From contig NZ_QVMH01000011.1 in NCBI RefSeq assembly GCF_010501035.1, positions 28,893 to 76,352 of the forward strand: a stretch of 47,460 nt of DNA. The letters run 5' to 3'. Origin of the DNA: Paludibacter sp. 221 (GTDB lineage Bacteria; Bacteroidota; Bacteroidia; Bacteroidales; Paludibacteraceae). Position numbers and translations under genes: made by a program. The notes beneath the pieces were generated by a model. That model searched no databases, was not told the origin of the DNA, and saw only the letters and a program-made list of their open reading frames with translations. This document shows positions 1 through 8,834 of this stretch, piece after piece. Each line of letters opens with the position of its first letter. Positions within the stretch are counted from its first letter, which is position 1.

Positions 1-105
1 AGTAAAATGAGAGGTGAAATTTTACAAAAAAGGACATAATTTATTGCGAAAAAGATATATTCAAAACTATAATAGCTTCTTTGTGGAAAATTTAAACAAC
101 CTCTA
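1..105 (+). repeat. Intergenic repeat, copy A (cut by window start)
   Basis: This stretch aligns along its whole length with 2582-2684: both contain the block TTTTACAAAAAAGGRCATAA (about 20-39 here), then TTTATTGCGAAAAAG, and both end in a TTTAAACA..CTCTA-type motif. It ends about 25 bp before tdh, so it may carry or influence the tdh promoter. The left part of the element is outside the window. That it is a repeat is seen directly; its function is unknown. Confidence 0.6.
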
Positions 106-129
106 AGTAAAAAAATAAATTCTATTATT

Positions 130-1155
130 ATGAAAGCTTTAGTAAAACTTCGTCCGGAAAAAGGTATCTGGATGCAAGATGTTCCGGTGCCCGAAATAGG
201 CGTGAACGATGTATTGATAAAAATAAAAAAGACTGCTATTTGCGGTACCGACCTTCACATTTACAAATGGGACGATTGGTCGCAGGCTACTATTAAAACG
301 CCTATGACTATCGGACACGAGTATGTGGGCGTAATTGTCGATAAGGGTTCGGGGGTAAAAAACCTTGAAATAGGCGACAGAGTAACCGGCGAGGGGCATA
401 TTGCATGTGGTCATTGTCGTAACTGCCGCCGTGGCAAACTACACGTTTGCGAAAACACAACAGGTGTAGGAGTCGACCGTGATGGGGCTTTTGCTGAGTA
501 TCTGTCGCTTCCTGCCGAAAATGTTGTTCGTCTGGATGACAGAATTCCTGACGAAATGGCTTCAATCATGGACCCGTTTGGAAATGCTACTCACACAGCA
601 CTTTCGTTCCCATTGTTGGGCGAGGATGTGCTGATTACAGGTGCAGGGCTTATTGGCAGTATGGCTACGGCTATTTGTCGGTTTGCAGGTGCACGCAATA
701 TCGTTGTCAGCGATTTGAGCGATTACCGTTTGGACATTGCTAAAAAGATGGGGGCAACTCTGACTATCAACCCTACTAAGGGCGAAACCGTAGCTGGTGC
801 CATCAAAAAACTGAATATGCATGGTTTTGATGTCGGGCTGGAAATGTCAGGCTCACCTGTTGCTTTCAGAGAAATGGTAGAAAACATGTATAACGGCTCT
901 AAGATTTCGTTATTAGGTATATTACCAAGCAACACCACTGTAGATTGGAATAAGATTATATTTAAGTCGCTGACTCTGAAGGGCATCTACGGACGTGAAA
1001 TGTGGGAAACATGGTATCAGATGGAGCAAATGCTTATCACCGGTATTGACCTTTCGCCTATCATTACACACCGTTTTAAAGTAGACGATTTCCAAAAAGG
1101 CTTTGACGTGATGGAATCGGGCGAATGTGGCAAGGTAATTTTAGACTGGGAATAA
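130..1155 (+). CDS. tdh: L-threonine 3-dehydrogenase
   Basis: Zinc-dependent medium-chain dehydrogenase that oxidises L-threonine to 2-amino-3-ketobutyrate with NAD+, the first step of threonine breakdown to glycine; cytoplasmic. The catalytic zinc region is clear: C38, T40 and H43 in CGTDLHIY, then G62-H63-E64. The structural zinc lobe has C93, C96, C99 and C107. The Rossmann motif G171-A-G173-L-I-G176 binds NAD. At 341 residues it has the family's usual length. The segment YKWDDW after the zinc motif is typical of Tdh rather than generic alcohol dehydrogenases. The ATG follows an AT-rich leader without a Shine-Dalgarno, as is normal in Bacteroidota. It is a single-gene unit ending at the hairpin at 1226-1253. 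Confidence 0.93.
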   Translation: MKALVKLRPEKGIWMQDVPVPEIGVNDVLIKIKKTAICGTDLHIYKWDDWSQATIKTPMTIGHEYVGVIVDKGSGVKNLEIGDRVTGEGHIACGHCRNCRRGKLHVCENTTGVGVDRDGAFAEYLSLPAENVVRLDDRIPDEMASIMDPFGNATHTALSFPLLGEDVLITGAGLIGSMATAICRFAGARNIVVSDLSDYRLDIAKKMGATLTINPTKGETVAGAIKKLNMHGFDVGLEMSGSPVAFREMVENMYNGSKISLLGILPSNTTVDWNKIIFKSLTLKGIYGREMWETWYQMEQMLITGIDLSPIITHRFKVDDFQKGFDVMESGECGKVILDWE

Positions 1156-1217
1156 TAAGTTTCAAAATTGACTAATCCTAAAAATTCGTTACAGGTTTTA
1201 ATTAGTCAAAATATTAA

Positions 1218-1263
1218 TAAAAAAACCAGAGGCTGAACGTGTTCAGCCTCTGGTTTTTTTATT
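1218..1263. terminator. Bidirectional terminator, tdh / C1 peptidase
   Basis: Perfect 13-bp stem CCAGAGGCTGAAC (1226-1238), loop GT, GTTCAGCCTCTGG (1241-1253), with an A-run on the left and a T-run on the right. It therefore works as an intrinsic terminator on both strands, ending the two converging genes. Confidence 0.93.
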
Positions 1264-2461
1264 ATTTTATTCCCAGCTTTTTCTTAACATCTTTTGGTAT
1301 CGCATCCTTATGCACCATTATATTCATCGTTTTTTGTTGTACGAACGACTCGCTTGCGTACCATATTCCTTTGTATTTGCTATCAGTACCCCACGAGTTT
1401 TTTACCATATAATACTTTGTTCCGTTCTGGTCTTTCGCAATACCATATATCAGCATGCCGTGGTCGTCGGTAGTTTCGTAGTTATCAAAACCCTGTTGAC
1501 GAAGTTCCTGAGTTACCTTTATTTCAGGCTGAGGAGTATTTAATTTATAAATAGAATCCAACATCTGTTTTTCAGAGATATTCAACCAGCGCGCTTGGTC
1601 GCTGCCGGGCAGGTTATCTATACGGGTTTCAGGATTTACCGCGATACCATTCCGGCTAAACCCCCTCTCGCTCACGTCCGAACCCCATGCAAGCGCGTAA
1701 CCATTATTAATTGCATTGTCGAATACTTGCATAAATTCATCCAAAGGCAAGTTATAAGATTCGCCCCAACGCCAGTTGTCAGGTATCTCCAACGCAAATT
1801 TTCCATAAAAAGGATGATGAGTGTATGATGTCAATGACACATAATCGTCAAAATTCAGCCCCAGCGATTGAGCATATGATTGTGGTGTATATTTCTTGCC
1901 ATTCAATGCAAATTCAGTAGGTAATTCACCCAGATAAGCATCCAAAACTCCATCGAATCCTTTTTTCCAGGCTGTAGAAAGTTTTTTGTTCTTATTTTGA
2001 ATAACCGCTTTTACATAAGCTGAGGTGACGGCATCCAGTTCGCCATGTTTATGCATATTCTCTCCATAATTCAAACCCGGCATAAGTGATTCGGGCACAA
2101 TCCCGTAATTTTTCAACACATATAATACATCGTGAAACGAGCCTCCTGCCGAAAAATTAAGAGCACCGTGCATACGTACGTACTTTTCAGCTTGGTCGGA
2201 ATATGAGTGATACACAACAAACATTTCGGATAAATCAACTTCGGGCTTACCCAGACGTAGTAATTCAGCCTCGAAAAGCCCTAAGCCCGAAAAACTCCAG
2301 CATGTGCCGGAACTCGACTGATTTTTCACCGGAGTAATAGGCAGTTCTTTTACAACCGTAAAGCGGAAAGTGTCAACAGGCGCAGTATCTTTCTTTTCCT
2401 GTGCATTTATAAGAGAAAAACTACAAATAAATAAAAACGTAAATAAAACTATTTTTTTCAT
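1262..2461 (-). CDS. Secreted C1-family cysteine aminopeptidase (bleomycin hydrolase/PepC-like)
   Basis: A papain-fold peptidase of the C1B (bleomycin hydrolase) group, probably acting in the periplasm. Residues 1-21 form a signal peptide ending in INAQ. The oxyanion glutamine Q48 and catalytic C54 lie in NQSSSGTCWSFSGL; the catalytic histidine H334 lies in DDHGMLIYG and the asparagine N355 in VKNSWG, so the whole Q-C-H-N set is present. The 399 residues are slightly fewer than in cytoplasmic bleomycin hydrolases (about 450). Secreted versions are common in Bacteroidales. It is monocistronic, sharing a bidirectional terminator with tdh. The substrate cannot be read from the sequence; aminopeptidase action is inferred from the family. 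Confidence 0.88.
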   Translation of the reverse strand: MKKIVLFTFLFICSFSLINAQEKKDTAPVDTFRFTVVKELPITPVKNQSSSGTCWSFSGLGLFEAELLRLGKPEVDLSEMFVVYHSYSDQAEKYVRMHGALNFSAGGSFHDVLYVLKNYGIVPESLMPGLNYGENMHKHGELDAVTSAYVKAVIQNKNKKLSTAWKKGFDGVLDAYLGELPTEFALNGKKYTPQSYAQSLGLNFDDYVSLTSYTHHPFYGKFALEIPDNWRWGESYNLPLDEFMQVFDNAINNGYALAWGSDVSERGFSRNGIAVNPETRIDNLPGSDQARWLNISEKQMLDSIYKLNTPQPEIKVTQELRQQGFDNYETTDDHGMLIYGIAKDQNGTKYYMVKNSWGTDSKYKGIWYASESFVQQKTMNIMVHKDAIPKDVKKKLGIK

Positions 2462-2490
2462 TATATATACTTTAAAAATTATTCAAGGTT

Positions 2491-2684
2491 AAGAAATTGT
2501 TTAAATTTAGCTCGCAAAATAAATTATGATGATTTTTTGGAAAAATTTCGGATTCGTTTTGCGATTTTAGCGGGCTAAATGAGTAAAACAGAAGACGGAA
2601 TTTTACAAAAAAGGGCATAATTTATTGCGAAAAAGGGGATTCAAAGATAATTATATTGTTTATGGTAAATTTAAACAGTTTCTA
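2491..2684 (+). repeat. MITE-like intergenic repeat, copy B, with terminal inverted repeats
   Basis: A roughly 194-bp non-coding element between two minus-strand genes. Its left end AAGAAATTGTTTAAATTTA (2491-2509) matches the reverse complement of its right end TAAATTTAAACAGTTTCTA (2666-2684) at 17 of 19 positions. The right half matches copy A (1-105). The central ATTTTAGCGGGCT (about 2566-2578) resembles TAGTAGCGGGCT in copy C before purA. I see no transposase gene and no sure target-site duplication. Confidence 0.6.
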
Positions 2685-2734
2685 AATACTAAGGAGTCAC
2701 AAACAGAAAAAAGTGTTTAAAATCAGGCTTAAAC

Positions 2735-3148
2735 TCACACTTGCTTATGCACTACACAAAACGTGCCTGATGCCTTACTTACCAGTTTCCCGTCACAATA
2801 AATTTCGCACTCGCTGAAGTGTATATTACGCCCGGCTTTCACTACCGTACCTTTAGCCACAAGCTCGTTTCCCCACGCTGCACGCAGAAACGACACTTTA
2901 AGTTCGGCCGTCAGCACATCCTTGTCAACCGGAGTCATTGTATAAGCAGCAAAGCCGGCTACCGTATCGGCCACAGCAGCTAAAATTCCGCCGTGAATCA
3001 CCCCACTATACTGGCGTTGTTCATCATACAAGGGCATTCTTGCCTCTACAAATCCTTCCTCTACTTTTTCAAACCTTATATCCAGATGCTTCACATAGGG
3101 ATTTCCGTTCACCCTGTCTATCAGTTTTTGTTTTACCTGTTCATCCAT
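2735..3148 (-). CDS. PaaI-family hotdog-fold thioesterase
   Basis: A small (137-residue) single-hotdog acyl-CoA thioesterase of the PaaI/YbgC-like group. The central helix carries the family signature in VIHGGILAAVADTVAGFAAY, with the conserved H-G-G before the helix and an acidic residue (D) within it. The following strand, DVLTAELKVSFLRAA, matches the typical PaaI core. Such enzymes hydrolyse aryl- or acyl-CoA thioesters in the cytoplasm, working as tetramers; the exact substrate cannot be deduced. The length is normal and the start ATG is the only reasonable one. The gene stands alone, 270 bp from its upstream neighbour hpt, which is divergent. Confidence 0.85.
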   Translation of the reverse strand: MDEQVKQKLIDRVNGNPYVKHLDIRFEKVEEGFVEARMPLYDEQRQYSGVIHGGILAAVADTVAGFAAYTMTPVDKDVLTAELKVSFLRAAWGNELVAKGTVVKAGRNIHFSECEIYCDGKLVSKASGTFCVVHKQV

Positions 3149-3341
3149 TTTCTTCCATTTCTATATTAAGTTTACAAAGGTACTAATTAAATCACCAACA
3201 TGCCAAACCATACAGAAACAGCACAAAATCAAACAAATATCCATCCGAAACATCTATTTTATTACAAAAAACATTTTTTTAACTCCAAATATTAACAAAA
3301 AGAAAAACATCAAATAACTCGTTTTATTAAATGATATTTTG

Positions 3342-3349
3342 TATTTTTG
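3342..3349 (+). promoter_or_regulatory. Putative -7 promoter element before hpt
   Basis: TATTTTTG fits the Bacteroidota TANNTTTG -7 element. It lies about 72 bp ahead of the hpt ATG; no convincing TTTG -33 box is visible. Confidence 0.5.
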
Positions 3350-3420
3350 CAACAATTTGCGCTATTTATTATTTTTAACAAGACAAGTAAAGTTTATCTT
3401 TTACGCAAAAGCGTTCGCAT

Positions 3421-3960
3421 ATGAGTATAATTGACATACATGACAAAAAATTTTCTTTATCAATACCGGAAACTGACATTCAGGAATCCGTAAAAAGGGT
3501 TGCTGACCAAATCAACCAAGACCTGATTGATAAAGACCCTTTGTTTATATGCGTGCTTAACGGTGCTTTTATGTTTGCAGGCGACCTGATGAAACAAATA
3601 AATATCCCCTGCGAAATCACATTCGTCAAACTATCTTCATATGAGGGTTTGTACACCACCGGAAAGGTAAAAGAAGTAATAGGACTGAATGAAAACATAG
3701 TGGGACGCAACATTGTAGTAGTCGAGGATATTGTAGACACAGGCGTTACGATGGAGAAAATAATAGCTTCGCTTACTGCCAAAGGAGCAAAGGAAATAAA
3801 GATAGCCACCTTTTTGCAAAAGCCCGATGCTTTGCAGCGCGACATTACAATAGACTATGTAGCCATGAAAATACCAAACGATTTCATTGTAGGGTACGGA
3901 TTGGATTACAACGGATATGGACGTAATTTGAAAGATATATATACAGTTGTGCAAGAATAA
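3421..3960 (+). CDS. hpt: Hypoxanthine phosphoribosyltransferase
   Basis: Purine salvage enzyme that joins hypoxanthine (and usually guanine) to PRPP, giving IMP or GMP. The PRPP-binding loop is in VVVEDIVDTGVTM (E102, D103, T108, G109), and VLNGAFMFAGDL at about 45-56 is the conserved first loop. At 179 residues it has normal bacterial length. It starts a rightward cluster with adk and obg, a grouping often seen in Bacteroidales that links nucleotide supply and ribosome GTPases. Its stop is 75 bp from the preferred adk start. Confidence 0.93.
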   Translation: MSIIDIHDKKFSLSIPETDIQESVKRVADQINQDLIDKDPLFICVLNGAFMFAGDLMKQINIPCEITFVKLSSYEGLYTTGKVKEVIGLNENIVGRNIVVVEDIVDTGVTMEKIIASLTAKGAKEIKIATFLQKPDALQRDITIDYVAMKIPNDFIVGYGLDYNGYGRNLKDIYTVVQE

Positions 3961-4035
3961 AGCCAACTATCTGAGAAATTGACTTTAATTTCACAGCTTG
4001 TAAACAAACATAGGTATTATTTTGAAAGTAGAAAA

Positions 4036-4638
4036 ATGCTGAACATCATTATTTTTGGTGCACCCGGAAGCGGAAAAGGCACACAGAGCGACTTGATTAA
4101 AGAAAAATATAATCTCCTACACCTGTCGACAGGTGATTTGCTACGCGCTGAGATAGCCTCGGGCAGCGAGTTGGGTAAAATAGCCGACAGCTACATATCA
4201 AAAGGGCAACTTGTGCCCGACGAAATGATTATTGAAATTCTGGACAATGCCATCGAAGAAAAAGAAAAAAACGGAAAATACAACGGTATTATTTTAGATG
4301 GCTTTCCACGTACAGTAGCTCAGGCCGAAGCGTTGGAACTATTGATAAAAAAACGCAACAGGGATATAACCATTCTGCTCGACCTGATGGTTGAAGAAAA
4401 TGAGCTGGTTGAACGATTGGTTAATCGTGGAAAAACATCAGGACGCTGCGATGATAATTTGGAAACAATAAAAAAACGACTTGAGGTTTATCACGAAAAA
4501 ACAAAACCTGTGAACGATTATTACAAAAAACAAAACAAATATACAGTAATCGATGGTTCAGGAAACATCGACAATATATTCGACAGGGTATGTAAGGTAA
4601 TCGACATTATAAACGAAGACGAAAACGTCGCTTCCTGA
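4036..4638 (+). CDS. adk: Adenylate kinase
   Basis: Interconverts 2 ADP with ATP and AMP; essential and cytoplasmic. The P-loop GAPGSGKGT is at residues 8-16. The AMP-binding part has LSTGDLLR and LDGFPRTVAQAEAL. The lid is short (RGKTSGRCDDN), without the four-cysteine zinc lid, as expected for short-form enzymes. I chose the ATG at 4036 (200 residues): the open frame extends to a TTG at 3979, but that adds 19 residues before the first beta strand that do not belong to the family. It is cotranscribed after hpt or has its own weak promoter; the hairpin at 4702-4744 may end the unit. Confidence 0.94.
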   Translation: MLNIIIFGAPGSGKGTQSDLIKEKYNLLHLSTGDLLRAEIASGSELGKIADSYISKGQLVPDEMIIEILDNAIEEKEKNGKYNGIILDGFPRTVAQAEALELLIKKRNRDITILLDLMVEENELVERLVNRGKTSGRCDDNLETIKKRLEVYHEKTKPVNDYYKKQNKYTVIDGSGNIDNIFDRVCKVIDIINEDENVAS

Positions 4639-4701
4639 CAGCAAGCTTTTTTTTAAAAAAAGGAGGAAACATTCAAAACAAGAGTATATTATTACCGAGA
4701 T

Positions 4702-4744
4702 AAAACAAGGCAAGACAGATAAAACCTTTTGTCTTGCTTGTTTT
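4702..4744 (+). terminator. Hairpin between adk and obg, probable terminator
   Basis: AAAACAAGGCAAGAC (4702-4716) pairs with GTCTTGCTTGTTTT (4731-4744) with one bulged G, followed by a T-rich run. It lies downstream of adk and before obg. Confidence 0.7.
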
Positions 4745-4790
4745 GTTTAAAAAGGAAGATATTCAACTCTAAAATAATAAAACACAACAC

Positions 4791-5963
4791 ATGGCTGGTT
4801 CTAATTTCGTTGACTACGTAAAGATATATTGCCGTTCGGGCAAGGGAGGAGCAGGCTCTACCCACCTTCACAGGGAAAAATATGTACCCAAAGGAGGCCC
4901 CGACGGGGGCGACGGCGGTAAAGGCGGAAGCATCATCCTGCGAGGAAACAAAAATTACTGGACGCTGATTCACCTACGCTACACACGCCATATTTATGCC
5001 GGAGACGGAGAATCGGGAGGGGCAAGCCGTAGCTTTGGGAAAAACGGAAAAGACGAAATAATAGACGTACCATGCGGAACTGTGGCTTACGATGCCGAAA
5101 CAGGTGATTTTATTTGCGACATAACCGAAGACGGACAAGAAGAAATACTGCTGAAAGGCGGGCGGGGCGGACAAGGCAACTGGCATTTCCGCACGGCTAC
5201 AAACCAGACTCCACGGTTTGCACAACCGGGCGAACCACGCACCGAGAAAACCATTGTTTTACAGCTCAAGATACTTGCCGACGTAGGACTGGTAGGTTTC
5301 CCAAATGCCGGAAAATCGACCCTGCTTTCGGTAGTTTCGGCTGCAAAGCCCGAAATAGCAGATTACCCTTTTACCACCCTTGTACCTAATCTTGGTATCG
5401 TATCCTATCGCGACAATAAGTCGTTCGTAATGGCCGACATACCGGGAATTATAGAAGGTGCAGCCGAAGGGCGTGGATTGGGGCTTCGTTTTCTGCGGCA
5501 TATCGAGCGCAATGCCATTCTGCTATTTATGATTCCTGCCGATAGCGATAACATATACGAGGAGTACAGCATATTGCTGAATGAACTTAAAAAGTACAAT
5601 CCCGAACTGGTGGAGAAACAGCGCATACTGGCTATAAGCAAGTGCGATATGCTGGATGATGAACTGATAGCCGAGATGAAAAAAGAAATTCCACAGGACA
5701 TACAAACCGTATTTATTTCGTCGGTAACAGGGCTTGGAATCGTGGATTTGAAAGACCTGATATGGGACGAACTGAACAAGGAATCGAACAAGGTAATTGA
5801 CATCACCCACCGCCCAATGCAGGTAGAAACAAAAGAGGAAATAATGGACGATGATGATTATTTTATCAATGGTGAAGATATTGAATTTGATGAAGAAGAG
5901 GAGGACGACGATGACGAGGATATCAGCCGCTACAAAGGTATAGGCTGGGACGACCCGCTTTAA
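4791..5963 (+). CDS. obg: Obg-family ribosome-assembly GTPase
   Basis: GTPase that binds the 50S ribosomal precursor and helps its maturation. The glycine-rich Obg fold fills residues 1-160 ([27 protein letters not shown]). The GTPase domain follows: P-loop GFPNAGKST at 169-177, G3 [12 protein letters not shown] near 215-226, and an AISKCDM guanine-specificity motif (S-K-C-D in place of N-K-x-D). The C-terminal 40 residues are very acidic, with long D/E runs, and no TGS-type domain is visible. The 390-residue length suits Bacteroidota Obg proteins. pgeF-like follows after 32 bp, suggesting one transcript. Confidence 0.93.
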   Translation: MAGSNFVDYVKIYCRSGKGGAGSTHLHREKYVPKGGPDGGDGGKGGSIILRGNKNYWTLIHLRYTRHIYAGDGESGGASRSFGKNGKDEIIDVPCGTVAYDAETGDFICDITEDGQEEILLKGGRGGQGNWHFRTATNQTPRFAQPGEPRTEKTIVLQLKILADVGLVGFPNAGKSTLLSVVSAAKPEIADYPFTTLVPNLGIVSYRDNKSFVMADIPGIIEGAAEGRGLGLRFLRHIERNAILLFMIPADSDNIYEEYSILLNELKKYNPELVEKQRILAISKCDMLDDELIAEMKKEIPQDIQTVFISSVTGLGIVDLKDLIWDELNKESNKVIDITHRPMQVETKEEIMDDDDYFINGEDIEFDEEEEDDDDEDISRYKGIGWDDPL

Positions 5964-5995
5964 ATCCGGCATAAAAAACCCCTGAGGCTTAACGC

Positions 5996-6775
5996 ATGTA
6001 TTCGTCCGAGTTATTAAATGGTTTTCCCGAATTGATACATCTCAGCACTACCCGTGCGGGTGGAGCAAGCACGGGCGATTACCGCTCTTTCAATCTGAGT
6101 CCATATACGGGAGACAATCCGGCGCATTATACGGAAAACAAAAATATACTTTGCGAAAGAGCCGGCATCAGCCCCGAACGCTTAATCATTCCATTTCAGA
6201 CACACGGCAATGAAATACGCGAGATAAACGAATCCTTTTTTCAAATGGATGAAAGTGCAAAAACGGATTACCTGTATGGTGTTGACGCACTCTTTACAAA
6301 CGAAAAAAATATCTGCATAGGAGTTACCACAGCCGACTGTGTTCCCCTGCTGTTTTACGACAAGCATAAACACGTTGTAGCGGCTGTCCATGCCGGATGG
6401 CGTGGAACATGCTTGCGCATTGCCGAAAAGGTTATCAACACCTTTCGGGAAAAATACAACTCCAATCCCCACGATATTTACGTAACCATCGCCCCTTCTA
6501 TCTCAGCCGATGCCTATGAAGTTGGCGAAGAACTAACCTCCAACTTTGAACAAGCCGGATTTCCCGTATCCAAAATTTTCAGGAAAACAGAGAACAAATA
6601 TCATTTAGACCTCTGGAAAGCCAACAAATGGCTACTCACAGAAAACGATATCCCTGAGGCTCAAATTGAAACCGCTGGAATATGCACCTATACCAACCAT
6701 AAGGATTTTTTCTCTGCCCGCCGCTTAGGAATCCGGTCGGGACGAATGCTTACCGGCATCATGATGAAAAAATAA
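5996..6775 (+). CDS. PgeF/YfiH-family copper-oxidase-fold protein (peptidoglycan editing or purine nucleoside phosphorylase)
   Basis: Member of the YfiH/YlmD/FAMIN family, formerly called multicopper polyphenol oxidase. Family hallmarks are HLSTTRAGG near the N terminus, the metal-binding DCVPLLFYD and VHAGWRGT (His with downstream W-R-G), and the C-terminal ICTYTNHKDFFSARR. Members have been reported as purine nucleoside phosphorylase/adenosine deaminase and as the PgeF peptidoglycan editing factor; which applies here is unknown. The 259-residue length is usual. It follows obg by 32 bp, and after a 91-bp gap with a fresh promoter comes lepA. Confidence 0.85.
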   Translation: MYSSELLNGFPELIHLSTTRAGGASTGDYRSFNLSPYTGDNPAHYTENKNILCERAGISPERLIIPFQTHGNEIREINESFFQMDESAKTDYLYGVDALFTNEKNICIGVTTADCVPLLFYDKHKHVVAAVHAGWRGTCLRIAEKVINTFREKYNSNPHDIYVTIAPSISADAYEVGEELTSNFEQAGFPVSKIFRKTENKYHLDLWKANKWLLTENDIPEAQIETAGICTYTNHKDFFSARRLGIRSGRMLTGIMMKK

Positions 6776-6829
6776 GGGCTCGCAAGTAAAATAAAAACAT
6801 ATTTATTATTATAGCTTTTAATAATTTAG

Positions 6830-6837
6830 TACCTTTG
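6830..6837 (+). promoter_or_regulatory. Putative -7 promoter element before lepA
   Basis: TACCTTTG is an exact TANNTTTG match, 29 bp before the lepA ATG at 6867, giving a leader of about 20 nt. No strong -33 TTTG is seen. Confidence 0.6.
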
Positions 6838-6866
6838 CACTCCTGAAAAAGAGCTAAGTAAAAACG

Positions 6867-8654
6867 ATGAAGAATATCCGCAATTTTTGTATCATAGCAC
6901 ACATTGACCACGGTAAAAGTACTTTGGCCGACAGGCTTTTGGAATACACCAAAACCTTAGCGGAAAAAGATATTCAAGCACAGGTACTTGACAACATGGA
7001 TTTGGAGCGCGAACGGGGAATAACTATTAAAAGCCATGCTATACAGATGAATTACAATCTGCATGGAGAAGAATATACATTAAACCTGATTGACACTCCG
7101 GGACACGTTGACTTTTCATACGAAGTATCGCGCTCTATTGCTGCCTGCGAAGGTGCATTGCTCATAATAGATGCTACGCAAGGCATTCAGGCACAAACCA
7201 TATCCAACCTGTATATGGCTATTGAGCACGACCTTGAAATCATCCCTGTGATGAACAAGATGGACATGGACAATGCGATGCCCGAAGAAGTAGAAGATCA
7301 GATTATCGACTTATTGGGCTGCAAACCTGCCGACATTATCCGTGCAAGCGGAAAAACAGGCATGGGCGTGGAAGAAATACTTCACGCTATTGTAGAACGC
7401 ATCCCTGCGCCTAAAGGCGACCCGGATGCTCCGCTTCAATGCCTGATTTTCGACTCGGTATTCAACCCCTTCAGGGGGATTATCGCTTACTTTAAAATAG
7501 TAAACGGCACTATGTGCAAGGGCGATTTAGTAAAGTTTATCGCTACCGGCAAGGAGTATGATGCCGACGAATTAGGGATACTAAAGCTCGACATGGTTCC
7601 TAAACAATGCCTTAGTGCAGGGAATGTTGGGTACATCATATCAGGCATTAAAACATCGAAGGAAGTAAAGGTAGGCGACACTATCACCCACGTGAAACGC
7701 CCTGCCACGGAAGCTATAGACGGATTCGAGGAGGTGAAACCTATGGTATTTGCAGGAGTTTACCCTATCGACACGGAAGATTTTGAAGACTTACGGGCTG
7801 CAATAGAAAAACTGCAGTTGAATGATGCTTCGCTTACTTTCGAGCCTGAATCGTCGGTAGCATTAGGATTCGGATTCCGTTGCGGATTCCTCGGTATGCT
7901 TCACATGGAAATAGTACAGGAACGGCTCGACCGTGAGTTCGACATGAACGTAATCACAACCGTACCAAACGTTTCATACAAAGTATATACTAAAAAAGAC
8001 GAATTGCTCGAAGTGCACAACCCTTCGGGATTGCCCGATATTATGGCCATCGACCGCATTGAAGAACCGTATATCAGGGCATCTATCATTACCAAGACCG
8101 ACTATATAGGTCAGATTATGACTTTGTGTTTAGGCAAAAGAGGTGAACTCATCAAGCAAGAATATATTTCGGGCAACCGGATGGAGTTGATATTCGACAT
8201 GCCGTTGGGCGAAATAGTGTTCGACTTTTATGATAAGCTGAAAAGTATATCGAAAGGATACGCCTCGTTCGATTACCACATGAATGGTTACCGCCCTTCG
8301 AAACTGATAAAACTCGATATTTTACTGAATGCCGAGCCTGTAGATGCTCTTTCGTCATTGATTCATGTCGACAATGCAGTATCGTTAGGACGCCGTATGT
8401 GCGAAAAGCTGAAAGAATTGATTCCACGCCAGCAATTCGATATTGCCATTCAGGCTGCAATAGGAGCAAAAATCATTGCCCGCGAAACGATTAAGGCCGT
8501 ACGTAAAGACGTTACCGCCAAATGTTACGGAGGTGATATAAGCCGTAAAAGAAAACTATTGGAAAAACAGAAAAAAGGAAAAAAACGTATGAAGCAAATC
8601 GGTTCGGTCGAAGTTCCACAGAAAGCCTTCTTAGCTGTTCTTAAACTCGACTAA
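6867..8654 (+). CDS. lepA: Translation elongation factor 4 (LepA), back-translocating GTPase
   Basis: Ribosome-binding GTPase related to EF-G, which helps under stress or during initiation. The P-loop AHIDHGKST is at about 11-19, G2/G3 at RERGITIK and [12 protein letters not shown], and G4 NKMDMD further on. The EF-G-like domains II, III and V follow, with [14 protein letters not shown]. The LepA-specific C-terminal domain ends in the basic [19 protein letters not shown] typical of this protein. At 595 residues it matches the family. It appears to be monocistronic, with a -7 element just before it and a good terminator after. Confidence 0.96.
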   Translation: MKNIRNFCIIAHIDHGKSTLADRLLEYTKTLAEKDIQAQVLDNMDLERERGITIKSHAIQMNYNLHGEEYTLNLIDTPGHVDFSYEVSRSIAACEGALLIIDATQGIQAQTISNLYMAIEHDLEIIPVMNKMDMDNAMPEEVEDQIIDLLGCKPADIIRASGKTGMGVEEILHAIVERIPAPKGDPDAPLQCLIFDSVFNPFRGIIAYFKIVNGTMCKGDLVKFIATGKEYDADELGILKLDMVPKQCLSAGNVGYIISGIKTSKEVKVGDTITHVKRPATEAIDGFEEVKPMVFAGVYPIDTEDFEDLRAAIEKLQLNDASLTFEPESSVALGFGFRCGFLGMLHMEIVQERLDREFDMNVITTVPNVSYKVYTKKDELLEVHNPSGLPDIMAIDRIEEPYIRASIITKTDYIGQIMTLCLGKRGELIKQEYISGNRMELIFDMPLGEIVFDFYDKLKSISKGYASFDYHMNGYRPSKLIKLDILLNAEPVDALSSLIHVDNAVSLGRRMCEKLKELIPRQQFDIAIQAAIGAKIIARETIKAVRKDVTAKCYGGDISRKRKLLEKQKKGKKRMKQIGSVEVPQKAFLAVLKLD

Positions 8655-8677
8655 ATCAAAACCCATATAGGATTCCG

Positions 8678-8709
8678 AAGGCTTCATACCGCATGAAGCC
8701 TTTAATTTT
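8678..8709 (+). terminator. Terminator after lepA
   Basis: AAGGCTTCAT (8678-8687), loop ACCGC, ATGAAGCCTT (8693-8702), then TAATTTTT. The stem is perfect over 10 bp. Confidence 0.85.
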
Positions 8710-8834
8710 TCGCAAGATTAGGTAAAAAGTCCTACTAAATTGAACATATTTTCTACATTATAAAGAATAATTCGTTGTTACTTTGCATTTCTATTTTCAT
8801 TTCTTTCATAAATATATAAAAAAACAAAAGCAAA

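Noticed and set aside
3979-4035. Upstream extension of adk from TTG
   Set aside because: The 19 extra residues precede the first beta strand of the kinase fold and do not belong to the family; the ATG at 4036 is preferred.
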